A stretch of DNA of 64,000 nucleotides from Nilaparvata lugens (Eukaryota > Arthropoda > Insecta > Hemiptera > Delphacidae), in assembly GCF_014356525.2 (NCBI RefSeq), contig NC_052511.1, positions 47,616,182 through 47,680,181 on the forward strand. The letters run 5' to 3'. The notes under the pieces are model-generated. The model did no database searches. It worked only from the letters and a program-made list of their open reading frames with translations, and was not told the DNA's origin. Of the stretch, positions 11,186 to 21,900 are shown in pieces; the first letter of the stretch is position 1, and every line of letters begins with the position of its first letter. The position numbers and the translations under genes are program-made.

Positions 11186-11365
11186 ATGGAAAGCGAACTC
11201 CAGAACTTCGTCATCAGTAGCGCTCTGGTTGCTGGCCTTCCCCCACTTCTAGAGAACCAGCCTCATCAAAACAAGAACAAAACCAAACTACCGCTGGCGG
11301 ACGTTTTTTGGTGTGAACTGCTTCCAGAAAAACTACCTCCGCGGGAGCGAGCTCGCTACCGCTAG
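11186..11365 (+). CDS. Unidentified 59-codon ORF, possibly a TE or gene fragment
   Basis: An ATG at 11186 opens a GC-rich ORF starting MESELQNFVISSALVAGLPP and containing LADVFWCELLPEKLPPRERA. It ends at TAG 11363-11365. Shortly after, another frame is open for about 30 codons (RRWCDDRVYNVKQVSWRLTA). Composition differs sharply from the flanks. There is no convincing donor or acceptor. It could be a broken transposase N-terminal region or a first coding exon. I do not recognise it. Confidence 0.25.
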   Translation: MESELQNFVISSALVAGLPPLLENQPHQNKNKTKLPLADVFWCELLPEKLPPRERARYR

Positions 11366-11584
11366 CAGACGTTGGTGTGACGACCGCGTGTATAACGTGA
11401 AACAAGTGTCATGGCGGCTCACTGCCTCCCTGATCCACTCTAATCTGTTGTTTTGTATTGTAACATAGTTTTCGTTGATGAAATCAAATATCTTAATCTT
11501 TCGTTAAAGTCATCAGTTAGTGTTAACTGGAGATTACTAAGTGAAGCGTTAACGTGAATTTGGTGAAACTCACCCTATATATTA
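11366..11584. other. Unassigned sequence
   Basis: Contains the second open stretch mentioned for 11186-11365, then AT-rich DNA up to the TTA target of the Harbinger-like MITE. Nothing further is supported. Confidence 0.3.
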
Positions 11585-13016
11585 AGGTGCGTACAGATAT
11601 ACGCGCCACGAACATGAGCAATTCAAATTTAATCAGCTGATGCCAAGCTTTTTATTAGGGATGGGTATCGATACATCAATGTTTAAAAACCTCGATGTTT
11701 CAACATCAAACATCGATGTTTTTAACATCGATATTTACTGTTCGATGTTTTTCACTTATCGATGGTTTTACCTAGACATCGGTCATCCGATGTTTTTCCC
11801 AACTAAAATGAATTTTTCATTTAGGCTCTGTATTTTTATGTGAGACTGTTGGATACTCTTGTAGATTTACATAACTTCTGTAGCTCTTGTCAAGTAATCA
11901 TTTCCATTACCCTAAATAAAACTATCAGGTATTGAATGAATATGATATGAGTAACAATGATTGCTAAAATTAGCTTAGGATGAAATTCCAGACAGAATCT
12001 TCAAGGATATCCCGAGAGGTTTCTGACTTAACTATGAAGATGACAAATCTTGTAAACTACCTATAATAGAGTTGATGTATCTTTCTAGTCACAACCTGAC
12101 TTCAATTATTCGAAAGACTGTTACTTGAATACCACAAGTCCAAAATTACTGTAATTCCAGTTAGTAACTGTTTAAATATTGGAACAATAGCTCCAGATAA
12201 AATTGTAGTCACTAGTAGAAGTTTTTTTGTATATTATATAGTTTTCGAGATTATGAAAAAAATACCAATGAATCAATCACTTCCAAAATAATTGAGTTAG
12301 ATCTATCAAAATAATAATAAACTAATACTCTGTAAGCTTATTAACAGAGGTGTTGTGGGTTAAATCAAATTGATTTCGCCCCGTTTTATCATTTTTATCA
12401 AGAATAAGTGTAAAGTATCATATACTGTACATTGTATCATTTTCACTTTATAAATACTAATAAAAATCTATTCATTCATCGTTTCTGATGCTTTTGAGTA
12501 TTTATTTATTCAAAATTATTTAATTTTGAGATAAAAATTCCTAAGTGAAAAAAAGAAAATGGTAGCTGTAAGGATAACCGCTGAGTTTTGGACACTTCAA
12601 ATACGACATTTGTAGTCTCTATCATCCAGGAACAATACCCTAGAATGTTCGACACTACTGAAATACTCTGTATAATCACAGAATTACGGAATTACAGAAT
12701 TACATGAATATATCACAGAATTATAGGAGTTTTCTCTGGTATAATAGTCTTCGTAGTATCATCCATAAATGTACGGCGATGCGTTGAAGTTTGAAACATC
12801 GATGTTTAAAAACATCGATGTTTACTGTTCGATGTTTTTCACTTATCAATGTTAAGGTGAAAAAAACATCGATGTTCAAAACATCGATGTTTTGTCTTTC
12901 AATACCCATCCCTACTTTTTATATCTGTATCTTACCGTTTCTGTAAAAATACAGATATTATCAGCTGATTAAAAGTGAATTGCTCATGTTTGCGGCGCGT
13001 ATATCTGTACGCACCT
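11585..13016. mobile_element. Harbinger-like MITE (family G) interrupted by a hAT
   Basis: Terminal inverted repeat AGGTGCGTACAGATATACGC at both ends, with TTA duplicated outside (11582-11584, 13017-13019). Without the hAT the element is about 165 bp. Other family G sequences are at 37067-37314, 51360-51417 and 51985-52048. A TTA/TAA target is the PIF/Harbinger hallmark. Confidence 0.8.
11656..12914. mobile_element. Non-autonomous hAT, 1259 bp, with 8-bp TSD
   Basis: Ends TAGGGATGGGTATCGATA (left) and CAATACCCATCCCTA (right) are inverted, flanked by exact 8-bp copies of CTTTTTAT (11648-11655, 12915-12922). Subterminal regions hold many AACATCGATGTTT palindromes, as expected for hAT transposase binding sites. 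The AT-rich interior has no transposase ORF. Short ORFs at 11640-11843 and 12721-12909 are these subterminal repeats. Confidence 0.88.
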
Positions 13017-13155
13017 TTATGTGTTCTCCTACCACCATTACCGTGTTGCGGATGTAGCTCGTCACGGTTCCGGTGCGGTTATACAGGGTCTGTATAATAA
13101 GTAACCAGACTGAACTCAGGACATTTTTTCTTACCAAAATATGTACAATATCTCT

Positions 13156-14385
13156 TTAGAAATCTTCAAAGTAGTCCCCTCTGTAGTCGATAACTTGCTG
13201 ATACCGGATTTTCCAATCCCTGAACGCTATGCTGTCTAAAGTGAGGTCGTCATCATGGCAGTGTACGATTGACAATACTGTTGCTGTCCTTTTCTATCAT
13301 ACAACAAAACAGATAGCACTATCTTTCTCTCGCTTTGCAATGTTGTCTATTTGCCAGAATATTTTATATTTACTTTTGACAGTGACTGTACAAAAAATTC
13401 TCAGCCGCCATTTTTTCTCCATTCTATCAAAATACTTGAGTGCACAAGTCGTATAATTGATTTGAAATGTATTTTTAAAATTATGAAATAATTTTTAAAC
13501 ATTACCGTATGAGAAACACAAATTAAAATACCTGAAATGACATTTTAAAAGTAGATAACTAACTATCCTAGACTTCATCCATGCTTCAGTTAGCCTACCC
13601 GTATAGGTTAGACCTACTCGTACCGGTATAAATAATATTGAAAAGTTATTTCTGAATTAATCCATTGAAATTACTATTTTTTGAATAGGATTTCTATTTT
13701 TCTATTATTTTTAAAAGAAATTGGAATAGAATACCTACCAAATAACTCAATCCCTGTTGTTTTGAAATTCAGATCGTTGTAACACAGCTTTTCAAATTAG
13801 CCGCCATTTCAGGTTTGTATAGAAATAAAAATCTGATCTCAGTTATGGAGGCAAATTTTTGAATCAAATTATGAAAAAAAATATTTTCTTGATTAATTTG
13901 ACATCAAATTGATTATTTTATCAAGGAAACGATAATTATTATTGGATTAAATTTAATGGGATGAATTGAGTAACAGCTGTGTACAGTCAGTGGCAAAATG
14001 GAGAGAATTGGCAACGTTTTTCTCCTATCTTTCTTCACTGTGCCATTATAACGTGGACCTCACTATAGAACCCTCGTCGTAGCACGTTGAACGTTTTCCG
14101 GAGGCCCGAACCGCGTCCCCTTAAGTTGTCTCTTGATCTTGGGGAACATAGAGAAGTCCGGTGGTGCCATATCCGGGCTGTAAGGAGGATGTGGCAACGT
14201 TACCCTCGACTGTTGGCCAACTGCTCGGTGATGAGCAGGCAGGTGTGCGACGGAGCATTGTTGTGATGGAGGATACACGAATCGGCAATCACCGGATGGA
14301 CTCGATGAACCCTGGTGGCTAGTCGACGGAGCACCTCTCTGTAGTACTGGCCGTTCACAAAGAGTTTGTACCACCCGGCCAATCT
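13156..14385 (-). pseudogene. Mariner (DD34D) transposase C-terminal relic
   Basis: From 14385 downward the frame reads WYKLFVNGQYYREVLRRLA and ILHHNNAPSHTCLLITEQL. After a frameshift at about 14203 it reads LPHPPYSPDMAPPDFSMFPK and RQLKGTRFGPPENVQRATT. Then comes a MITE (14065-13239), and it resumes FRDWKIRYQQVIDYRGDYFE, DF and stop at 13158-13156. HHDNAPSH and YSPD.AP.D are the second and third catalytic blocks of mariner transposases. Here the second-block Asp is Asn (HHNN), so the copy was catalytically dead apart from the frameshift. About 33-34 residues separate the two acidic positions, matching DD34D. The frame before and after the MITE joins correctly across one TA. Confidence 0.85.
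13239..14065 (-). mobile_element. Family C MITE, long form, inserted in mariner
   Basis: TIR consensus TAGTGAGGTCCACGTTATAA. The right end here (TTATAACGTGGACCTCACTA) is exact and the left end is diverged (AAGTGAGGTCGTCATCATGG). TA is duplicated (13237-13238, 14066-14067). The inner part contains a short AT-rich unique stretch. It is the commonest MITE type in the window. Confidence 0.75.
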
Positions 14386-14409
14386 GTTACTTATTATACA
14401 GACACTGTA

Positions 14410-14850
14410 TGTGTCCCGAGCTTGAATCTTTCGCCTTTCACTTAGATTTCCGTGGAGAGGAACACATGATGAAGTTTAATCTCGGAATTTTTGAAGCGAT
14501 CGGCCAAAACGTAGAGCCACAAACTAAAGTGGGAGAGAAATTACTTTTAACACGGCTCTTTCTCGAAGACGGAGAGGTCCGATGCTCTATCCTCCACTTA
14601 TCACTCCCACTACTTAGCAGCATTCTCATTCTTTTGTGTCTTTGTGAGAGAGCTTTCCAACGCGACGCACCAACACTCCCCCTCCATCTATTGCTGGCAA
14701 TGTTCCAAGTCATATACTGGTCAGCAGGTATAATATTGTTTTCATCACAAGAACATGAAGCAAAATGACACGGCACATCCAATTGTGCGCAGGATGTCTG
14801 TCTGAATGAGTTTCTCCTCTCCATGTTAAAAGTAATATATCTCAGATTTT
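14410..14850. other. GC-richer block with long overlapping ORFs, unidentified
   Basis: Both strands are open: minus 14824-14438 (128 codons, starts MERRNSFRQTSCAQLDVPC) and plus 14409-14768 (119 codons, includes FHLDFRGEEHMMKFNLGIFE). Neither shows a domain I can name, and no clear splice sites bound them. It starts directly at the mariner end and grades into family L at about 14878. A TE-internal fragment is more likely than a host gene. Confidence 0.25.
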
Positions 14851-14877
14851 AATTAGCATTATTTATTTCATCCACAC

Positions 14878-15445
14878 TCAAGCTCCAAACAATCGAAGAT
14901 AAAGCAATACTGGAGTTTGTGTGATGCGAGTGATATCATGATATTATGAAGTGGTATCGAACACTGAATACTACAGAATTTTGTTTTGCGTTTTTAATCC
15001 GAATTGCTGAGCCAACTTTAAGTTTTCCTCATACCAACCAGCAGCCACTGAGACTCAGTGATCGGGAAAATTATAATAATAAGTAATCAAAATGTTGGCT
15101 CAACATTTCGAATTATCAACGGAAAAAAAAAGTCTATAATATTCAGTGTTCCATGAACTAATGATATATTCAGTGTTCCACTCCATGCTCGCATCACACA
15201 AAACTCCAGCGAGAGTTGCGTTATCTCCGTGTGTTTGGAACTTAATTGTGGAGTAAATAATTAATTTTAGAGTGTGTTTTCTGCTGGAATCTGTCATAAA
15301 TCTGTTTCAATTTCATTTTTCACTCGAATTGCATAGATTAAAATTGCTGAATTTCAATGGAAGATGAAAAAAGTGAATTTTACAACAAGATGGTTTCTAG
15401 CTGAGCAACTTTTGTAGTGGTTTCCGTTTGTGACGGTAGATGGCA
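14878..15445. repeat. Family L foldback, diverged copy
   Basis: Left arm CTGGAGTTTGTGTGATGCGA (about 14910) pairs with TCGCATCACACAAAACTCCA at 15188. The right arm extends through AAATTGCTGAATTTCAATGG to GTAGTGGTTTCCGTTTGTGA. The better preserved copies are 16295-16855 and 20483-21330. Confidence 0.65.
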
Positions 15446-15488
15446 GAGATGCGCCATCTTGGAATACCAGTCGTATAGTTAATGGCCC

Positions 15489-15660
15489 ATTGAATGAAAA
15501 AGACTAAGAAGTTGTCAAAAAACCTCTGATTTATTGATCATTAGAAAGACCGGTTTCGGTTATTACACCATTGTCAATCTCTGATAAATGATCAATAAAT
15601 CAGTGGTTTTTTGACAACTTCTCAGTCCTTTTCATTCAATATGATTAATTACGGTACCAC
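15489..15660. repeat. Palindromic repeat (family S)
   Basis: AAGTTGTCAAAAAACCTCTG and ATTTATTGATCATT are mirrored by AATGATCAATAAATCAGTGG and TTTTTTGACAACTTCT around a core GACCGGTTTCGGTTATTACA. The same core, with only the left arm, is at 36685-36760. Confidence 0.75.
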
Positions 15661-15871
15661 AATATCAACTTCTCAAACTACACAAAAAGTTAATGGCCCA
15701 CTTTCAATTTTCCTTCTGTGTTATGAATCTGCTCAAAACATAATTATTTGTCCCATGAACATACAATTACAAAGACAATGGTTATGAAAGAAGAATAGTA
15801 GAAAACATTAGTATTATGCTTCAAATATTGAAACACTATGATAAACGTTATCAAGTATAACCCTATTCATT

Positions 15872-16221
15872 TTAAGAAGAAGAAGAAGAAGAAGAAGAGA
15901 AGAAGAAGAAGAAGAAGAAGAAGAAAAGAAGAAGAAGAAGAAGAAGAGAAGAAGAAGAAGAGAAGAAGAAGAAAAGAAGAAGAAGAAGAGAAGAAGAAGA
16001 AGAATACGAAGAAGAAGAAGAGAAGAAGAAGAAGAAGAAGAAGAAGAAGAAGAAGAAGAGAGAAGAAGAAGAAGAAGAAGAGAAGAAGAAGAAGAAGAAG
16101 AAGAGAAGAAGAAGAAGAAGAAGAAGAAGAAGAAGAAGAAGAAGAAGAAGAAGAAGAAGAAGAAGAAAAGAGTCGGACCTTCTTCGTATTCTGCTTCTTC
16201 TTCTTCTTCTTCTTCTTCTTC

Positions 16222-16253
<32 letters not shown>

Positions 16254-16294
16254 CTTCTTCTTCTTCTTTTCTTCTTCTTCTCTTCCTCTTCTTC
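15872..16294. repeat. GAA tract followed by inverted TTC tract
   Basis: About 300 bp of GAA-type repeats (15875-16170) and a 15-bp spacer precede about 100 bp of TTC repeats (16190-16294). Together they can form a long hairpin. Long ORFs of Lys/Glu/Arg or Phe/Ser/Leu on both strands are artefacts of the tract. Confidence 0.95.
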
Positions 16295-16855
16295 TTCTTC
16301 TCCATCTAGAGGGGCGCCCCATCTACAGGCACAATCGGAAACCACTACAACTCAGTTGCACAGCTAGTAACCATCTTGTTGAAAAATTCACTTTTTTCAT
16401 TTTCCATTGAAATTCAGCAATTTTAATCGATGCAATTCGAGTGAAAAATTAACTTGAAATAGATTTATGATAGTTTGCAGCAGATAACACACCATCAAAT
16501 GGAATATTTACACCAGGATCAAGCTCCAAACAAACGATGATAACGCAACTCTCGCTGGAGTTTAGTGTGATGCGAGAATCGAGTGGAACATTGAATTTTA
16601 TTTTTCAGGCCGTGGGGTTGGAATTCCATAGCCTCCATCTTGGTAAGCATATTCCTGGAAACGTTTATTCAGTTTCAGTGTCTGTTTGGAGGAAATATAA
16701 AATTTCACCCCCACGGCCTTGGAAACAAAATTCACATTTAATCCAATATTCCACTCCATTGAGGCCATTCTCGGTCTCGCATCACACAAAACTCCAGCGA
16801 GAGTTGCATTATCATCGTGTGTTTGTGCTCGATTTTGGAGTGAATAATTCATTTT
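16295..16855. repeat. Family L foldback
   Basis: Left arm from GGGGCGCCCCATCTACAGGC to GCTGGAGTTTAGTGTGATGC. The right arm begins GCATCACACAAAACTCCAGC (16779) and is cut at about 16855 by family M. The central 16600-16750 part is itself inverted (GTGGGGTTGGAATT versus CACCCCCACGGCCT). Confidence 0.75.
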
Positions 16856-16856
16856 T

Positions 16857-17040
16857 CCTCCACCTACTGTCTAAAGTGCTTACTTTACTCCCTGAAACAT
16901 AATTATACTAAAGTGTCGCTTTTTCGCTCTCGGTGGTAAAGAACAGTAGAATTCCCTAGGGAGGAAAGGTGACTCCATTTAAATAACATGGGAAGCATCT
17001 CTATTTTAAAAACTTACATGGTAATAGGTTAGAAGGTCTA
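16857..17040. repeat. Family M repeat
   Basis: CCACCTACTGTCTAAAGTGC through CCCTAGGGAGGAAAGGTGAC to AGCATCTCTATTTTAAAAAC recurs at 17597-17760 and, inverted, at 19345-19525. Confidence 0.75.
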
Positions 17041-17590
17041 AGCTCAGATGAGAGAGCATAATAGAGGTGTCTGTCATTGAGTCAACTGAATTCAATACCA
17101 CAACCAGAAATTTGATCAACTCATAAAATATAGTTTTTTGATATTATATTCTTAATATTAGTAGACGATAAAATTTATACAATTTTTAAAATATTTTATT
17201 CTATTCAAAATACCAGCCAACAAATATTTTTGATCTGCAATTCAAATCTGAGCCGCGTGATGGAGTCAGCCATTTTTGGTAGACGCCCATCTGATATAAT
17301 TGTTACAACTTTTGCCGATAGATATTGGCAGTGCCAATCATACGACCGGTTTTTAAGTTTTAGATTTTAGGTTATGTTGTTAGGAAACATTGTAACCAAT
17401 ACGTAAGTTATTAAAATGATTTTATTTGCAGTTTCTATAAAAAATGTAGATGGAGGAAAAATGTTGTGTACATCACGAGTGAAAAATACTTTTTCTCCCT
17501 CAGGAAAATTGTTGCCATCGGCTTCGCCTCGGGCTTCAAACTTTTCCCACAGGGAGAAAGAGTCGTACTTTTCACTCTAGATATACAAAT
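17041..17590. other. Unassigned sequence with weak family N similarity
   Basis: An acceptor-like ATTTTATTTGCAG at about 17432 precedes a 10-codon ORF at about 17450. The segment 17490-17570 (CATCGGCTTCGCCTCGGGCT) resembles the CGGCCTACGGCCTCGGACTT core of family N. No exon could be supported. Confidence 0.3.
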
Positions 17591-17596
17591 AACTAT

Positions 17597-19525
17597 TTCC
17601 TCCACCTACTGTCTAAAGTACTTACTTTACTCCCTGAAACATAATACTAATGTGTCACTTTTTCGCTCTTGGTAGTAAAGAACAGAAAAACTCCCTAGGG
17701 AGGAAAAGTGACTCCATTTAAATAACATGGGAAGCATCTCTATTCTAAAAACTTACATTTACTAGTAGTTCTGCAAACAGTAGACCTCGCTCATGAATAA
17801 AACTCTCAATCTAGTGAGAAGGGCCAGTAAGTGCAGTATAATATATTGTGAAGATTTAGCCATGTCATCTATTATTTTCTCCATTGAAAGTGCTAGTGAC
17901 ACTGTTTGCAGGGATACCGAACTTATCAAGGAGGTACCTTTATATCGTCTCCATATTCACAATATAAACATATATTACAACTTCTCTAATAATTATTTAT
18001 AAGAAATCGGTCAACTGACGGAAAAATGTAATATGCAGTAGGCAATTTAGATGATGAATCGTCTCACAGATGATGGTGAGATGGAAAATGATTCTAAATA
18101 AGATGGGTTTGTAGGCATAGGCATAACATTGAATCCACTTTTCATGAAAAACATCATTAGCAACCTCCTGTCATTGTCACCAACAAACCCATCTTATTTA
18201 GAATCATTTTCCATCTCACCATCGTCTGTGAGACGATTCATCATCTAAATTGCCTACTTCATATTCCATTTTCCCGTCAGTTGACCGATTTCTTATAAAT
18301 AATTATTAGAGAAGTTGTAATATATGTTTTCGCCCCACTTGGATGTAATGAGCTGGTTTTCGTGCGTCATATGGAGGCCGAAAGTGATTGTTTTCTGACC
18401 AGGCCGGTAAAAGTTTTACGGCCCTAGGGCTGTAAAATAACCTTGAAGTCAGCTGATTCTGATTTGATGTGAACGTGTTTACAAAATGGTTTATGAAACG
18501 GAATCAGTTTATGCTTCTAGAATTGAATAAGTATTCTGCAATAAGATACTATTCATTTTATTTGGATGAATAAAATACATATAATATATATATATATATT
18601 ATAAACTATCAAATTCGATTTTCAGAGTAGGATAGAACTTCTAATCTAAACTCCCGAAGTCAACGACAACAAGCATTGTTGACGTTGACATCAGATTGGC
18701 CAAATTTCAAGTGTGCTAAAACAGCTGATCAAAAAACTTTTCATTATTTGTGTTTATTATTCAAGAATCAAAACATTTATAATAATATATCTTATTGTTC
18801 ATTTGGAAAAATAAAAAGTATAAACTCAACCTCTTACATAATTGAACATAATCTTTTAGGTATTTAGACAAAAATCCGAATAAAAAAAAAATACTTGGAC
18901 AATTTCCTGATATTCAGATTACCTCAGATTTGCTAGAGCTATGACCCCTCTGTTTTGCTTTCGAAAATGCCTAATAAACAATTATTATCATATTTATATT
19001 GTTAATTTTTCTGTGTGGCGAAAAATAACGTTCTCACCATGGGCAAAAATGTTTTTCCGGCTCTCAATCTTTTCTAGTCCTCGGCCTACGGCCTCGGACT
19101 TAAAACCGATTTTGAGCCGGAAAAGTCTCATTTTCGGCCCTAGGTGCGAAATATACTATTATATTGTGAATATGGAGATGATATAAAGACAACTCCTTGA
19201 TAAGTTCGGTATCCCTGCAAACAGTGTCTCTAGCACTTTCAATGGAGAAAATAATAGATGACATGGCTAAATCTTCACAATATATTATACTGTACTTACT
19301 GGTCCTTCTCACTAGATTGAGAGTTTTATTCATGAGCGAGGTCTACTGTTTGCAGAACTATTAGTAAATGTAAGTTTTTAGAATAGAGATGCTTTCCATG
19401 TTATTCAAATGGAGTCACTTTTCCTCCCTAGGGAGTTTTACTGTTCTCTACTACCGAGAGCGAAAAAGTGACACTTTAGTATTATGTTTCAGGGAGTAAA
19501 GTAAGTACTTTAGAAAGGTCCAACT
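17597..19525. mobile_element. 1.9 kb composite with about 365-bp inverted arms
   Basis: The left arm 17597-17965 (family M, then a family B start variant, then CTCAATCTAGTGAGAAGGGC) returns inverted at 19150-19525. Within it, 17970-18115 and 18180-18325 form another palindrome (AAATAAGATGGGTTTGTAGG and its mirror). The interior also carries a family N copy. ORFs at 17793-18002 and 19100-19333 are the two arms read in opposite directions. Confidence 0.75.
18715..19165 (+). mobile_element. Family N element, 5' truncated
   Basis: Matches 47330-47750 from ACAGCTGATCAAAAAACTTT to CCTCGGCCTACGGCCTCGGA and GGTGCGAAATATACTATTA. Its right end is embedded in the inverted arm of the 1.9 kb composite. 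Confidence 0.6.
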
Positions 19526-19720
19526 CATCCGACTCCCCAAGCTTACCTCATAAATGTCGGAACGTGAGTGGAAATGTTGATCTGAAATCGGATGTTGATT
19601 GGGATCGATCAGGTTGATTGGAATAGTGGATGTCTTGGCTGACGTGTTGGATACAAAGAAGGTTCAACTCATCCGACTTCCCAAGGCTACCTCATCTAAG
19701 TCGGAACGTGAGTGGGTATA
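19517..19720. repeat. 143-bp direct repeat pair
   Basis: AAGGTCCAACTCATCCGACT and CTCATAAATGTCGGAACGTG at 19515-19573 recur at about 19658-19717 with few changes. No coding signal. Confidence 0.7.
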
Positions 19721-19727
19721 TGTTGGA

Positions 19728-21465
19728 CAGCTAGTAGGAGCATGAATGGTGAAAGATCACAACTACTTCCTCTTCTTCATCTTCTTCTTCTTCTTCTTCT
19801 TCTTCTTCTTCTTCTTCTTCGTATTCTTCTTCTTCTTCTTCTTCTTCTTCTTCTTCTTCGTATTCTTCTTCGTCTCCTAACCTAGCGCCGCAGTGCAGGA
19901 TGGTTTCTCACAGCTTGGCGTTGTTGTCATTTGAGATGGGTGTCTGGCTTGGAAGTGTTTCGGCCGCATTGCAGGATGACTGCTAACGGTTACCGGAAGA
20001 TCAACAGCTGGGTTTTTTTTCGTGATAGAGAAATTCTGATTGCAGATTCGTTCTCAGCGACCCCAAATTTAGCCTGAAGGCTCAGAATGTCAACAATGTT
20101 TTTAAATAATTAAAAATCATCATGAAAAGTCATTAATATAGTAGTACACCACGTTTCTGGTAACTTTTTACTGGTGACTGGAGTTTATAGGCAACACAAA
20201 AATAAAAATAATCGTGAGAAAGAAAACTGCTGATGAACGCGAATAAGACCGTCACTCCATTGTTCTATTGTCTCGGCTGCTTGGCTGAGCCTAGCTGGAG
20301 GGATCAAATAACCGACTGGTTTGATCTTTCGTCTGTCCGCTAGGCGGAACTAGGCCGACCATTGCTGGGTGGAAGACGTTACTGCGGTCGCTCGCATTCC
20401 CACCAACGCTGCTATTATTTGCTGTCTCAGCGCCTAGTCCGAGTCAGACAAGCATCCAGCCTGCACTGCGAAGCTAGGTCTAGAGGGGCGCCATCTACCG
20501 TCACAAACGGAAACCACTACAACAGTTGCTCAGCTAGAAACCATCTTGTTGAAAAATTCACTTTTTTCATCTTCCATTGAAATTCAGCAATTTTAATCGA
20601 TGCAATTCGAGTGAAAAATGAAATTGAAATAGATTTATGATAGATTCCAGCAGAAAACACACTCCGAAATTAATTATTTACTCCACAATTAAGTTCCAAA
20701 CATACGGAGCACGGAAGAAGCAGTGTTTCTTTCATCTGTGATACGGAGATAACGCAACTCTCGCTGGAGTTTTGTGTGATGCGAGAATGAAGTGGAATTA
20801 AATGTAAATCAGATTTAAAGCACTTCGGACAAATCTCTGCTCCTCCTTCAGTGAAGGTATATTTCTTTGAACCGTTATTCAGTTTGAGAGGTTAGTTGGA
20901 ATCATTGTAAAAATATTTTCTCCAACTAACCTATCAAACTGAATAAACGTTTGAGGAAATATACATTCACTGAATGTGAAGGAGGCGCAGATAATCGTCC
21001 GAAGTGCTTCAAACCAAAATTTTCATTTCATTCAATGTTCTCCACTCCATTCTCGCATCACACAAAACTCCATCGACAGATGCGGCGTTATCATGGCGTG
21101 GCGTGTATGGAGCTCGATTGTGGAGTAAATATATTCTATTTGATGGTATGGTATTTGCTGCAAACTATCGAAAAAATATGTCTCAATTTCATTTTTCACT
21201 TGAATTGCATCGTTTAAAATTGCTGAATTTTGCAAGATGAAAAATTTGAATTTTTCTACAAAGATGGTTTCTAGCTGAAATTTTCTGGTTGTAGTGGATT
21301 TCGATTGTAAAGAAAGGTTAATGGCGCCCCTGAAGAAGAAGAAGAAGAAAACGAAGAAGAAAAAGAAGAAGAAGAAAACGAAGAAGAAAAAGAAGAAGAA
21401 GAAGATGATGATAAAGAAGAAGAAGAATTGGTGATCTTTCACCATTCACGCTCCCAATAGCTTAT
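19728..21465. mobile_element. Large foldback element with TTC/GAA arms
   Basis: The outer arm AGTAGGAGCATGAATGGTGA and AAGATCAC followed by TTC repeats (19732-19880) returns inverted as GAA repeats (21335-21430) followed by GTGATCTTTCACCATTCACG and CTCCCAATAGCT. Inside are a GC-rich unique part (19880-20480) and a family L palindrome (20483-21330). Confidence 0.75.
20483..21330. repeat. Family L palindrome, best copy (about 850 bp)
   Basis: Arms of about 420 bp mirror around about 20905. Examples are GGGGCGCCATCTACCGTCAC versus GGTTAATGGCGCCCC, ACTCTCGCTGGAGTTTTGTG versus CACAAAACTCCATCGACAG, and CTCCTCCTTCAGTGAAGGTA versus ATTCACTGAATGTGAAGGAG. ORFs at 20362-20580 and 20951-21240 fall in the arms and are not genes. 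Confidence 0.8.
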
Positions 21466-21900
21466 ATTATTCCTTTATTTATTATTTAAAATTGTTCTTA
21501 TCGTTGTATCTCAAGGATTATAATAATTCATAAGGCATTGGGACAAGACAGAAATATGTGAGGCCAACTTCAAAAAGAGTTTTAAGTTCCCGATCAATTA
21601 AATCTAAAAATCAACAATAATTCAGTTTCTAGTTGGAATCTAAATATTATTATTCTGTCGGAACACTATATTTCACAATTCAAGCAATATCCCTTGAACA
21701 ATATAACACATCATGTCATGTTCAATCTATAATGATAACAGCTGATAAATTGGTGAACTAGAACCCCACAAAATGGCGATTTTGCAATGCATCACGGGAT
21801 TGTGTCATAAATGTATGTAAATACAGATCATTTATAGTCCTTGATTGATACCTGTTGGAATAGCGCTACCTGTTAGAAGAAATTGTAACTAGCAGGCAGA
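21466..21900. other. Unassigned AT-rich sequence with a 45-bp shared block
   Basis: CTAGAACCCCACAAAATGGC and GATTTTGCAATGCATCACGG at 21757-21805 recur at 30158-30205. Otherwise nothing is recognised. Confidence 0.4.

Larger units (their letters stand above)
13084..14407 (-). mobile_element. Mariner deletion derivative with MITE inside
   Basis: TIRs beginning CAGGGTCTGTATAATAAGTA (left) and its inverted partner ending TTATTATACAGACACTG (right) are flanked by TA (13082-13083, 14408-14409). Transposase coding runs on the minus strand. The right TIR joins directly to the C-terminal third, so most of the gene was lost by internal deletion. A family C MITE sits at 13239-14065. Confidence 0.85.

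Noticed and set aside
15814..16410. Lys/Arg/Glu and Phe/Ser/Leu ORFs up to 190 codons
   Set aside because: Translations of GAA/TTC repeats.
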